This document shows positions 8,154-16,451 of a stretch of DNA of 64,000 nucleotides, piece by piece. The position numbers were made by a program, and so were the translations under genes. The notes beneath the pieces are model-generated. The model was not told where the DNA came from. It searched no databases and saw only the letters and a list, made by a program, of their open reading frames with translations. Source of the stretch: Melioribacter sp. (GTDB lineage Bacteria; Bacteroidota; Ignavibacteria; Ignavibacteriales; Melioribacteraceae); contig PMDS01000023.1 of assembly GCA_003155655.1 (NCBI GenBank), forward strand, positions 16,362 through 80,361, given 5' to 3'. Numbering within the stretch: the stretch's first letter is position 1; each line of letters starts with the position of its first letter.

Positions 8154-8612
8154 ATGGAACAATTAGTATATCAGTACTTCTCCGATGACGATTTTCTAAG
8201 AATCTCGAATAAAATCAAGGAAAATGAAAAATCCACTTCCGGTGAAATCCGCGTTGCAATTAAAGATCACAGGCATTTTTTAGACTGGAGAAAGGATATA
8301 CGCCGGCTTGCTGAAAAGGAATTTTACAAACTTAAAATGCACAACACCCGCGACAAAACAGGTATTCTTCTGTATCTGCTTTTAAATGAAAAACAATTTT
8401 ACGTTCTTGCAGATCAGGGAATACATCAAAAGGTAGAGGATAATACCTGGCACCAGGTGTGTGACGAAATTCAGTCTCATTTTAAAGAGGGAAATTTTTG
8501 CAATGGCATTCTTTGGGGTATCGATAGGGTTGGGAAAATTCTTTCTGAACATTTTCCTGTTAAATCTGATGATACAAACGAACTGTCTGATGAAGTTGTA
8601 ATTGAGAACTAA
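8154..8612 (+). CDS. TPM-domain protein (TLP18.3/Psb32/MOLO-1 type)
   Basis: 152 residues. The sequence EKSTSGEIRVAIKDH ... EKEFYKLKMHNTRDKTGILLYLLLNEKQFYVLADQGIHQKV ... GNFCNGILWGIDRVGKIL matches the TPM domain from end to end. No signal peptide or membrane helix is seen, so unlike most YgcG-type relatives this one appears cytoplasmic. The domain family has been linked to phosphatase activity and to membrane protein maintenance; the role here is unknown. It stands alone between two unrelated genes. Confidence 0.85.
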   Translation: MEQLVYQYFSDDDFLRISNKIKENEKSTSGEIRVAIKDHRHFLDWRKDIRRLAEKEFYKLKMHNTRDKTGILLYLLLNEKQFYVLADQGIHQKVEDNTWHQVCDEIQSHFKEGNFCNGILWGIDRVGKILSEHFPVKSDDTNELSDEVVIEN

Positions 8613-8671
8613 TGCCTGCCCAGTAAATCCTGATTTGGAATTTTTCTTATGACACTTCCGTTTTAATAATT

Positions 8672-9607
8672 ATGAAGAGAAGAAATTTTATAAAAAGAAG
8701 TTTTTTTGCGGCAATTGCAACTCTTTTTGCACCGCTATTTTTTAGAACAAAAACCAGTGCAGAGCCTCAAGTAAAATTAAATTATAAACCGGAACCGGGT
8801 AAATGGAGCAATAATGATCTATCAATTGCGTGGATTGGTCATTCTACAATCCTGATGAATTTCCTTGGAAAATGGATTTTAACTGATCCCGTACTGTTTG
8901 ACCGTGTGGGTGTTTATTTTTTCGGCGGTACTATTGGTCCCGCGCGTATTACTCCACCGGCGCTTCAATTAAATGAAATACCGAAACCGGATTTAATTCT
9001 TCTTTCGCATGCTCATATGGACCACATGGATTACGCAACGTTGAGGGCAATTTCTAAAAAGTATCCCGGGCAAATTGATGTTGTGGTAGCTTACCTTAAT
9101 AAAGATGTAATAGATGGCTTGGATTGGAAATCGATTAGCGTCCTCGACTGGGGCCAGCAAAAAACAATTCAGGATGTAAGTATTAAAGCCAATGAAGTTA
9201 AGCATTTTGGTTTCCGCTATCCGTGGGAAAAAGACCGCTCGCGCGGTTATATGAAAGACGGAAGAAGTTACAACGCTTATGTTATTGAATACAAAGGTAA
9301 AAAAGTTCTGTTTGGCGGGGATATGTCTTTAAGCGACAAGCTGCGTCCTCTGAAAAGTGAAAACATTGATGTTGCTATTATGCCGATAGGCGCATATAAT
9401 CCATGGATTAGAAACCACTGCAATCCCGAACAGGCGTTACAAATGGCAGATGAAATAAACGCAAAATACTTTATCCCGATTCACACGAAAACATTTATGC
9501 AGAGTGTTGAACCGTTTAACGAGCCGATTGACTGGATGAAACGTTCCGCTCCTAAGTATAATCTCAAGATCGGTCTTGATGAAATTGGGCAAACGTTTGT
9601 GTTGTGA
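8672..9607 (+). CDS. Metallo-beta-lactamase-fold hydrolase with Tat-like leader (NAPE-PLD/UlaG-like)
   Basis: 311 residues. The N-terminus MKRRNFIKRSFFAAIATLFA resembles a twin-arginine leader. The hydrolase core begins near residue 50 (IAWIGHSTILMNF) and has the metal motif SHAHMDHMD (His113, His115, Asp117, His118) plus later metal ligands in LFGGDMS and PIHTKTF. This arrangement (Lactamase_B_2) is found in N-acyl-phosphatidylethanolamine phospholipase D-like and UlaG-like enzymes. Substrate unknown; probably acts in the periplasm if the leader is used. It converges on hicA with only a 4-base gap. Confidence 0.85.
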   Translation: MKRRNFIKRSFFAAIATLFAPLFFRTKTSAEPQVKLNYKPEPGKWSNNDLSIAWIGHSTILMNFLGKWILTDPVLFDRVGVYFFGGTIGPARITPPALQLNEIPKPDLILLSHAHMDHMDYATLRAISKKYPGQIDVVVAYLNKDVIDGLDWKSISVLDWGQQKTIQDVSIKANEVKHFGFRYPWEKDRSRGYMKDGRSYNAYVIEYKGKKVLFGGDMSLSDKLRPLKSENIDVAIMPIGAYNPWIRNHCNPEQALQMADEINAKYFIPIHTKTFMQSVEPFNEPIDWMKRSAPKYNLKIGLDEIGQTFVL

Positions 9608-9611
9608 TGAA

Positions 9612-9830
9612 CTAAAGCCCTTTTAAAAACTCATCGTCGGTAATTTCAGCATCGCGGAGTATTTTCCTTAACAGAGAACGGTCTATCGATTTATAATTTG
9701 GGATTGTTATCGATTTTTTATTCGGGCAATGCAGGCGGATATGGCTTCCTCTTTGACGAACAACAGAATATCCGACTTTAGATAATGCTTTGATAATTTC
9801 TTTTCCTGAAAGGATTGGAAGCTCTGACAT
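9612..9830 (-). CDS. hicA: HicA-type toxin (mRNA interferase)
   Basis: 72 residues. The double-stranded-RNA-binding-like fold is visible: SGKEIIKALSKVGYSVVRQRGSHIRLHCPNKKSITIPNYKSIDRSLLRKILRDAEIT. The catalytic His30 in GSH is present. HicA cuts mRNA and is neutralised by HicB. It lies one base downstream of hicB, the order in which antitoxin comes first. Intact by inspection. Confidence 0.9.
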   Translation of the reverse strand: MSELPILSGKEIIKALSKVGYSVVRQRGSHIRLHCPNKKSITIPNYKSIDRSLLRKILRDAEITDDEFLKGL

Positions 9831-9831
9831 G

Positions 9832-10080
9832 TTACAATGTTATTGTATGTAAACTTATTTCTTGGGGATTGTAACCACGTAAAATTTTTTGTGCGTTCTT
9901 TTCTTCAAGGATCAATTCAATTACCTCTCTGATGTTTATAATGGCTTCATCAATTGTTTTACCTTGTGTATAACAGCCGTTGAAAAGAGGACATTCAACA
10001 ATATACCAGCCGTCTTGCCCGCGTTCTATTAAAAGAGGAAGTTTACGGTTGTATTTTGTTTTCTTTTTTACAGTTCCCAT
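9832..10080 (-). CDS. hicB: HicB-type antitoxin
   Basis: 82 residues. The partial RNase-H-like fold of HicB is recognisable (LPLLIERGQDGWYIVECPLFNGCYTQGKTIDEAIINIREVIELILEE). There is no C-terminal ribbon-helix-helix or HTH domain, so this is a short HicB; if it binds DNA it may need HicA or another region. It is encoded first in the operon. The product neutralises HicA and usually represses the operon. Confidence 0.88.
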   Translation of the reverse strand: MGTVKKKTKYNRKLPLLIERGQDGWYIVECPLFNGCYTQGKTIDEAIINIREVIELILEEKNAQKILRGYNPQEISLHTITL

Positions 10081-10214
10081 CCTATTGCCTAAATTTTAAT
10101 ATCAAAATAAAATTCGCTTTTTCTAAAGTCAAATTTACATAAATAGATCTGATAAACGTTTGTACTGTTATAAACCTTTTTATAATTTGTAAATAATTTT
10201 TAGAGAATATCTTT

Positions 10215-10688
10215 ATGAATGAAAACCAAAAATTATCGGATGAATTGTTCAAGTCGGTATTTGGTGACCCTTGGCACGGTGCATCATTAAAAAATATTCT
10301 TGAGAGCTGCCCGGCCGAAAAAATATTTCTAAAACCAATTACTAATGCTCATAGTATAATCGAGCTTGCTCTGCACATAAATACTTGGACTGAAGAAGTG
10401 CTAAGCCGCTTTGAAGGGAATCCACCTGCGGAACCGAAAGAAGGCGATTGGCCCAATACGCAATCTTCATCCGCTGAATATTGGGAAAGCCTGAAGCAAA
10501 AAATTTATGACAACACAAATAAATTGATTGATGTTGTTAAAAACATGACTGATGAAAAGCTGAATGAACCTGTTGGAAAAGAAAGAAACGCTCCGCTTGG
10601 TACGGGTTATACTTTTGAAGAAATGTTAATTGGTCTGCTTCAGCATAATGCTTATCATGCAGGACAAATTTCACTGCTGGCAAAATAA
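10215..10688 (+). CDS. DinB/YfiT-like four-helix-bundle protein
   Basis: 157 residues. The DinB metal triad is visible as His54 (ELALHINTW), His144 and His148 (LLQHNAYHAGQISLL). Members bind a divalent metal; some are thiol-dependent transferases (bacillithiol or mycothiol linked), many are uncharacterised. It stands alone. It ends 9 bases from the 3' end of the convergent EamA gene. Confidence 0.85.
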   Translation: MNENQKLSDELFKSVFGDPWHGASLKNILESCPAEKIFLKPITNAHSIIELALHINTWTEEVLSRFEGNPPAEPKEGDWPNTQSSSAEYWESLKQKIYDNTNKLIDVVKNMTDEKLNEPVGKERNAPLGTGYTFEEMLIGLLQHNAYHAGQISLLAK

Positions 10689-10697
10689 TATTTGTAT

Positions 10698-11588
10698 CTA
10701 CGTACTTCTCTTTATTTGCTCTAATTGCTGGTACAAAATCCCGCCCAATATCAATGCAAGCCCCACGATTGAAGAAATAATTATTTTTTCACCTAGTACA
10801 AAAGCAATTAAGAATAATGATATTACCGGAAAGAGATACACAATTGTAGAAGTTTTTGTTTTGTTATCGCTAAGCGATAACGCCTTTAGCCAGACAAAAA
10901 ATGTTATTCCCATTTCGAACAAGCCTATATAAACAGAGCCCATGATAAATTTTATTTCAAAAGGATCAAAGGAATCAAAAAAGAAAATGTAGATGAATGA
11001 ATAAATTGCTCCAAATAAAAACGCTCCGAACAGTTTGATAGACTCTTCTCTTTTATCAAGAAGATTTACTATCCAGAAGCCTGCCCATATAAATGAACTG
11101 CTGATACATAACAAAACTCCGTATAAATTATGGAAGTGCAGTGAAAGAATATCCCCTCGTGTAGCTATTACGACCACGCCGGTAAAAGAAATTATTAAGC
11201 CAACAATTGTTTTAAAAGAGATCTTCTGTTGTAAAAATATTACCGATAGAATCGAAAGAATTAGGGGCCAGGTTAGGTTTATCGGCTGTGCTTCCTGAGC
11301 AGGCAATAAAGAATAACCCTTGAATAAAATTAAATAGTATATGAAAGGATTAATGAATCCGAAAAGCATGTTCCTCGGTAATTGATCTTTTGAAAATATT
11401 CTCTTCAGCTCCTTAGGCGAATTTTTTAAAGCAAAAAAGAACAATACAATTACGCTTGTCAGTGAAGAATAAAATAATAACTGCGCGAGATTCATGCCAA
11501 GCAAAGTAAGCTTAAATGCAGTTGCAACTGTTGACCAGAATAAAACTGCCAGTAATGCGTAATACAAGGATTTGGAGCTGTCTTTCAT
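10698..11588 (-). CDS. EamA/DMT-family permease
   Basis: 296 residues with about ten hydrophobic segments in two EamA repeats (residues about 8-138 and 150-288). The second repeat contains WAGFWIVNLLDKREE and SIVGLALILGGILYQQLEQ. The family exports metabolites such as amino acids; the substrate cannot be told. It is transcribed divergently from the hydroxyproline cluster and shares the 130-base region 11589-11718 with it, so an exchange role linked to that cluster is possible but unproven. Confidence 0.87.
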   Translation of the reverse strand: MKDSSKSLYYALLAVLFWSTVATAFKLTLLGMNLAQLLFYSSLTSVIVLFFFALKNSPKELKRIFSKDQLPRNMLFGFINPFIYYLILFKGYSLLPAQEAQPINLTWPLILSILSVIFLQQKISFKTIVGLIISFTGVVVIATRGDILSLHFHNLYGVLLCISSSFIWAGFWIVNLLDKREESIKLFGAFLFGAIYSFIYIFFFDSFDPFEIKFIMGSVYIGLFEMGITFFVWLKALSLSDNKTKTSTIVYLFPVISLFLIAFVLGEKIIISSIVGLALILGGILYQQLEQIKRST

Positions 11589-11655
11589 AATTATAATTTA
11601 TCTGCTGAGAAAAGTTGTACTTAAAATGAATATCTGGACTTAAAGATAAAAATTA

Positions 11656-11687
11656 ATTGAATAGAGAAATAATAAAATCTATTTTAC
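11656..11687 (+). promoter_or_regulatory. Weak candidate promoter for the hydroxyproline cluster
   Basis: ATTG (11656-11659), a 20-base spacer, then TATTTTAC (11680-11687), 31 bases before the activase start. The -7 box matches only the TA and TT positions of TAnnTTTG. The spacing equals that of better candidates in this window. Confidence 0.32.
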
Positions 11688-11718
11688 ACCTAATAGTGAT
11701 TTCTTTTTTACAAAGCTG

Positions 11719-12528
11719 ATGATGCAGAATACAGGCTACATTTTTGATATAAAAAAATACTCAGTTAACGACGGACCCGGTATACGTACAACCGTTTTTT
11801 TTAAGGGCTGCCCGTTAAACTGTTGGTGGTGCCACAACCCGGAAAGCCAGCGCGGCGAACCTGAAAAAGTAGATCAATGCACTTTTAGATGGAACCTGTC
11901 CAACGATTATTCAAAGCGCAATTCTATCGGCAGCCAGGTTTTAGTTGAAGAAGTAATGAAAGAAGTCGAAAAGGATCTACCTTTCTATGAAGAATCAAAT
12001 GGCGGGGTTACCTTTTCCGGCGGCGAACCAATGCTGCAGGTTGATTTTCTTCATTCCTTACTTTTAGAATGTAAAAAAAAAGATATACAAACAGCAATAG
12101 ATACTACAGGCTTTACTTCCATTAATGATTTTGAAAAAATTTATGATATTACAGATATTTTCCTTTATGATTTGAAATTGATTGATGATAAACTTCATTA
12201 TAAATATTGCGGTGTATCCAATAAGATGATTCATGAGAATCTAAAAATGCTCTCTTCGCAGGGAGAGAAAATTATTTTGCGTCTTCCCATAATTCCAACA
12301 ATTACTGATACTGAACAAAATATATTTGAGACAATGTCATTCATCTCAGCATTAAAAAATATTCAGGAGATTGACCTGCTTCCGTATCACCAATCAGCAA
12401 AATCGAAATATGAACGGATGCAAAAGGAAAACAAGGTTGCAGAACTTATTCCGCCCACAAAAGAATATATGAACGAATTAAGAAATAAATTTTTGCAATT
12501 AGATATTCCGGTGAAAATCGGAGGTTAG
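11719..12528 (+). CDS. Glycyl-radical enzyme activating enzyme (HypD activase)
   Basis: 269 residues. Radical-SAM protein that uses S-adenosylmethionine to place the radical on the glycine of its partner. The cluster motif is CPLNCWWC (Cys31, Cys35, Cys38) within FKGCPLNCWWCHNPESQ, followed by TFSGGEPMLQ (GGEP, residues 101-104). Most activases of non-pyruvate-formate-lyase enzymes carry an eight-cysteine ferredoxin-like insert after the first motif. Here the equivalent stretch (residues 40-95) has a single cysteine, so the auxiliary iron-sulfur clusters are absent. Its stop is 2 bases before the start of the glycyl-radical enzyme gene, so partner and order are clear. Confidence 0.93.
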   Translation: MMQNTGYIFDIKKYSVNDGPGIRTTVFFKGCPLNCWWCHNPESQRGEPEKVDQCTFRWNLSNDYSKRNSIGSQVLVEEVMKEVEKDLPFYEESNGGVTFSGGEPMLQVDFLHSLLLECKKKDIQTAIDTTGFTSINDFEKIYDITDIFLYDLKLIDDKLHYKYCGVSNKMIHENLKMLSSQGEKIILRLPIIPTITDTEQNIFETMSFISALKNIQEIDLLPYHQSAKSKYERMQKENKVAELIPPTKEYMNELRNKFLQLDIPVKIGG

Positions 12529-12530
12529 AT

Positions 12531-14891
12531 ATGAACGAAAGGATAAAAAAACTTAGACAGCAGTCAATTGATGCCGTGCCAACAATGTCGCATGAGCGCG
12601 CGCATTTGTTAACTGAATTTTATAAATCGGGTGAGCCGCAGAAACATTCAGTGCCCGTTGCCCGTGCGCTTGCTTTCAAATATATATTGGAAAGAAAAGA
12701 ACTATGTGTTAATGATGGTGAACTCTTTGTAGGTGAAAAAGGGCCCGCGCCAAAAGCCACGCCGACTTATCCGGAACTATGTGTTCATTCGGAACAGGAT
12801 TTGGAAATTCTGCATAACCGTGAAAAAGTTTGGTTTAAATCTGATGAAGAGACTCGACAAATAATGTTAAAAGAAGTTGCCCCTTTCTGGAAAGGGAAGA
12901 GCATTCGCGAAAAAATTCTTGATGAGGTTGATCAAAGGTGGCGCGATGCATACAACGCCGGCATTTTTACAGAGTTTATGGAGCAGCGCGCTCCGGGACA
13001 CACTGTAGGGGATGACAAAATTTTTAGAAAGGGGATGCTCGATTTTAAAAAAGAAATTCAAGATGCAATTAACAGTCTTGATTTTTATAATGACCCGGAA
13101 GCATTTACAAAACGTGAACAACTGCAGGCAATGGAAATTGCAGCAAATGCTTTGATTGTTTATGCACAGCGTTACAGCAAAAAACTTCTTGAACTTGCTG
13201 CTAAGGAAAAAAACATCGAGCGTAAAAATGAATTGGAGACAATGGCTGGAATATGCAGCCGGGTTCCTGCAAATGCGCCAAAAACATTCTGGGAAGCGCT
13301 TCAATATTATTGGTTCGTTCATCTTGGCGTTACAACTGAATTAAATACGTGGGATTCATTCAATCCCGGCAGACTTGATCAGCATCTTTATCCTTTTTTC
13401 AAACGTGATATTGAAAGCGGACTGCTAACCGAAGAGCAGGCGCACGAGCTGCTTCAATCTTTCTGGATCAAGTTTAACAATCAGCCGGCGCCGCCAAAGG
13501 TTGGTGTAACAGCCCAGGAGAGCAACACCTATACTGATTTTTGTTTGATAAACATTGGCGGCTTGACTGAAAAGGGTGAAGACGCTTCGAATGAAATGAG
13601 CTACATGCTTCTCGATACTATTGAGGAAATGCGTCTCTTGCAGCCGAGCTCAATGGTGCAGGTAAGCAAAAAAAATCCTGATAGATTACTAAGGCGCGCG
13701 CTGAATATAATTAAAACTGGCTATGGGCAGCCGTCAATCTTTAATACTGATGCGATCATACAGGAATTAACTCGGCAGGGAAAATCAATTATTGACGCGC
13801 GGTGCGGCGGCGCAAGCGGCTGCGTTGAAGCCGGTGCGTTTGGTAAAGAAGCATATATTCTTACAGGGTATTTTAACATTCCTAAGATTTTGGAAATCAC
13901 GCTCAATAATGGATTTGATCCTTTTACTCAAAAGCAGATTGGTCTTAAAACAGGCGACCCAAATTCATTTACTTCTTTTGACGAATTATATGATGCATTT
14001 GAAAAGCAGTTCAATCATTTTATAGATATTAAAATAAAAGGCAGTATTATTATTGAAAGAATCTACGCTCAGTATATGCCTTCCCCGTTTTTATCAATTC
14101 TGATTGATGACTGCATAAAGAAAGGAAAAGATTATAATGCAGGAGGCGCGCGGTATAATTCCTCATACATACAGGGTGTTGGTTTGGGTACAATCACAGA
14201 TTCATTATCATCAATAAAGTTTAATGTATTCGACAAGAAAAATTTTACTATGAAACAAATGCTTGAAATCCTTGAAAAAAATTTTGAAAATAAAAAAGAA
14301 GAACAGGAGAAGCTTCTGTTTTTTACGCCTAAGTACGGAAATGATGATGACTATGCAGATGATTTAACGTGCAGGGTCTTTGAAACTTATTTTAAAGCCG
14401 TTGACGGCAAGCCAAATACAAGAGGCGGACATTTTAGAATTAATCTTCTTCCAACAACCTGCCACGTATATTTCGGAAGTGTTCTTGGCGCTACCCCCGA
14501 TGGACGCTTTGCTAATGAACCGGTAAGTGAAGGTATTTCACCCGTACAGGGTGCTGATGTTCATGGTCCAACCTCGGTTATCAAATCTGCATCAAAGATA
14601 GACCATCTAAGAACGGGCGGAACGCTTCTAAATCAAAAATTTACTCCCAATTTCCTTGAGACCGATGAAGGTATAGAAAAAGTATTGCAGTTGATAAGAA
14701 CTTATTTTAAGCTGGATGGGCACCATATTCAGTTTAATGTTGTTAATGCAGAAACACTGCGCGAGGCTCAAAAACATCCTGAGAAATACCGCGACCTGAT
14801 CGTACGTGTTGCCGGGTACAGCGACTACTTTGTTGATCTTGGAGAATATCTGCAGAACGAAATTATCAAGCGAACTGAACATACAGGTTAA
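12531..14891 (+). CDS. hypD: trans-4-hydroxy-L-proline dehydratase (glycyl-radical enzyme)
   Basis: 786 residues. Removes water from trans-4-hydroxy-L-proline to give 1-pyrroline-5-carboxylate by radical chemistry. Active-site motif GCVE gives Cys431 and Glu433; the glycyl loop RVAGYSDYF gives Gly762. Residues I recall for Clostridioides difficile HypD (Phe152, His160, Asp278, Ser334, Phe340, Cys434, Glu436, Tyr450, Thr645, Gly765) all have the same residue here at a constant offset of three: Phe149, His157, Asp275, Ser331, Phe337, Cys431, Glu433, Tyr447, Thr642, Gly762. This sets it apart from choline lyase, glycerol dehydratase and isethionate lyase. GGAGG ribosome site 7 bases upstream. 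The radical is destroyed by oxygen. Confidence 0.9.
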   Translation: MNERIKKLRQQSIDAVPTMSHERAHLLTEFYKSGEPQKHSVPVARALAFKYILERKELCVNDGELFVGEKGPAPKATPTYPELCVHSEQDLEILHNREKVWFKSDEETRQIMLKEVAPFWKGKSIREKILDEVDQRWRDAYNAGIFTEFMEQRAPGHTVGDDKIFRKGMLDFKKEIQDAINSLDFYNDPEAFTKREQLQAMEIAANALIVYAQRYSKKLLELAAKEKNIERKNELETMAGICSRVPANAPKTFWEALQYYWFVHLGVTTELNTWDSFNPGRLDQHLYPFFKRDIESGLLTEEQAHELLQSFWIKFNNQPAPPKVGVTAQESNTYTDFCLINIGGLTEKGEDASNEMSYMLLDTIEEMRLLQPSSMVQVSKKNPDRLLRRALNIIKTGYGQPSIFNTDAIIQELTRQGKSIIDARCGGASGCVEAGAFGKEAYILTGYFNIPKILEITLNNGFDPFTQKQIGLKTGDPNSFTSFDELYDAFEKQFNHFIDIKIKGSIIIERIYAQYMPSPFLSILIDDCIKKGKDYNAGGARYNSSYIQGVGLGTITDSLSSIKFNVFDKKNFTMKQMLEILEKNFENKKEEQEKLLFFTPKYGNDDDYADDLTCRVFETYFKAVDGKPNTRGGHFRINLLPTTCHVYFGSVLGATPDGRFANEPVSEGISPVQGADVHGPTSVIKSASKIDHLRTGGTLLNQKFTPNFLETDEGIEKVLQLIRTYFKLDGHHIQFNVVNAETLREAQKHPEKYRDLIVRVAGYSDYFVDLGEYLQNEIIKRTEHTG

Positions 14892-14901
14892 TAAATAATA
14901 G

Positions 14902-14976
14902 CACGCAGATTTTTATGATCTTTTATGATGCTCACTGATCATAAATAATCTTAATAGATCATAATGATCAGCGTTC
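14902..14976. repeat. Dispersed intergenic repeat, imperfect palindrome rich in GATCATAA
   Basis: Begins CACGCAGATTTTTATGATC and ends ATGATCAGCGTTCC, with several TGATC/GATCA units between. The ends are complementary around CGCAGAT / ATCAGCG. A truncated copy of the left end (acacgcagatttttat) recurs at 56213-56228. Such elements are known from Bacteroidota intergenic DNA. Confidence 0.5.
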
Positions 14977-15006
14977 CATTGCATTTTTAAAGAGAGGATA
15001 AATATT

Positions 15007-16401
15007 ATGTTTAATTCAAAAACTTACATTAAGCGCAGGGAAATTTTAAAAAAGAAAATCGGCAAAGGCATTATACTTTTGCTTGGCAATAACGAAGCCC
15101 CGATGAATTACGCCGATAACACCTACACATACCGCCAGGACAGCACCTTTCTTTACTACTTCGGCATAGACCGCGCGGAACTTGCTGCAGTGATTGATGT
15201 GGATGAGAACAAGGAAATTATTTACGGAAATGATTTCACTCTTGATGATATTGTCTGGATGGGACCCCAGCCTACAATAAAACATGAGGCAGCCAAGAGC
15301 GGTGTAAAAAATATTGGCACATTAAATGATCTTGAAGAGTTTTGCGGCAATGCTGTTAAGCAGGGAAGGAAAATTCATTTTATTCCACAGTACCGGTATG
15401 ATAATATTTTCACGCTTCACAGAATTCTTGGAATCATGTCAAGCCGCATAAACAATTTTGCCTCCACAGAACTTATCAAAGCAATAGCAGAGCAGCGTTA
15501 CATTAAATCGAAAGAAGAAATTGAAGAGATGGAAAAAGCTATTGAAGTTGCATACGAAATGCAGACTTCGGCAATGCGCTTTGCCAAACCCGGAATGACT
15601 GAACGCGATGTAATGGGCTTCATTGCGGGATTGTCAATGTCGCTTGGCAGCGGATTATCATTCCCGGTTATATTCTCCCGGCATGGCGAGACTCTGCATA
15701 ATCATCATTATGATAACATATTTCAGGATGGTGATCTTGTTGTTAATGATTCCGGCGCTGAATCAGAATTACATTATGCTAGCGATATAACCCGCACTTT
15801 CCCTGTAAGCGGAAAATTTACACTGCAGCAAATGGATATTTATGAAATTGTTCTTCTTGCCAACCTCACGGGTATTGCAGAAATGAAGCCCGGTGTAAAC
15901 TTCAAAACTGTTCATCTTAAAGTTGCTGGATTAATTACGGATGGTATGAAGGCTCTCGGTTTCATGAAAGGTAATACTAAAGAAATTGTTGAAGCCGGCG
16001 CGCATGCATTGTTCTTCCCCCACGGGCTCGGTCACCTGCTGGGGCTGGATGTTCATGATATGGAAAATTATGGCGAGAATAATATCGGCTATGATGAAAA
16101 ACAAAAACGCAGTACACAGTTTGGACTTAAATCGTTGAGATTTGCCAGACCTTTAAAACCGGGAGTAGTGATAACTGTTGAGCCCGGAATTTATTTTATT
16201 CCGCAGCTTATAGATAAATGGCAGAAAGAGAAAAAGTTTACAGAGTTTATTAATTATACCAAGGTAAACCAGTACAGAAATTTCGGCGGAATAAGAATTG
16301 AAGATGATGTTGTTGTTACTCAAAACGGCAGCCGGGTTTTAGGCAAGCCGATTCCTAAAGCCATTGAAGATGTTGAAGAAGTAGCCTCTGATAAAATATA
16401 A
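15007..16401 (+). CDS. pepP: Xaa-Pro aminopeptidase (aminopeptidase P, M24B)
   Basis: 464 residues. Removes the N-terminal residue from peptides whose second residue is proline or hydroxyproline. The N-terminal creatinase-like domain covers about 1-170. The pita-bread catalytic domain follows with metal ligands in VNDSGAESELHYASDITRTFP (two Asp), FFPHGLGHLLGLDVHD (His), VEPGIYF (Glu) and GGIRIEDDVVV (Glu). Ribosome site GAGAGGA precedes the ATG. Its place between hypD and the proline dehydrogenase-like gene fits release of Pro/Hyp from peptides such as those from collagen. No signal peptide, so cytoplasmic. Confidence 0.93.
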   Translation: MFNSKTYIKRREILKKKIGKGIILLLGNNEAPMNYADNTYTYRQDSTFLYYFGIDRAELAAVIDVDENKEIIYGNDFTLDDIVWMGPQPTIKHEAAKSGVKNIGTLNDLEEFCGNAVKQGRKIHFIPQYRYDNIFTLHRILGIMSSRINNFASTELIKAIAEQRYIKSKEEIEEMEKAIEVAYEMQTSAMRFAKPGMTERDVMGFIAGLSMSLGSGLSFPVIFSRHGETLHNHHYDNIFQDGDLVVNDSGAESELHYASDITRTFPVSGKFTLQQMDIYEIVLLANLTGIAEMKPGVNFKTVHLKVAGLITDGMKALGFMKGNTKEIVEAGAHALFFPHGLGHLLGLDVHDMENYGENNIGYDEKQKRSTQFGLKSLRFARPLKPGVVITVEPGIYFIPQLIDKWQKEKKFTEFINYTKVNQYRNFGGIRIEDDVVVTQNGSRVLGKPIPKAIEDVEEVASDKI

Positions 16402-16451
16402 ATGGATTATGATTTCTCATCGCACTATCTGAAAATGAAGGGAGGTACGGG

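Noticed and set aside
10630..10932. 100-codon ORF running from dinB into the EamA gene
   Set aside because: Overlaps two genes with clear domains and has no domain of its own.
12867..13322. 151-codon ORF antisense to hypD
   Set aside because: Covers part of a complete glycyl-radical enzyme; sequence is Cys/Phe-rich noise.
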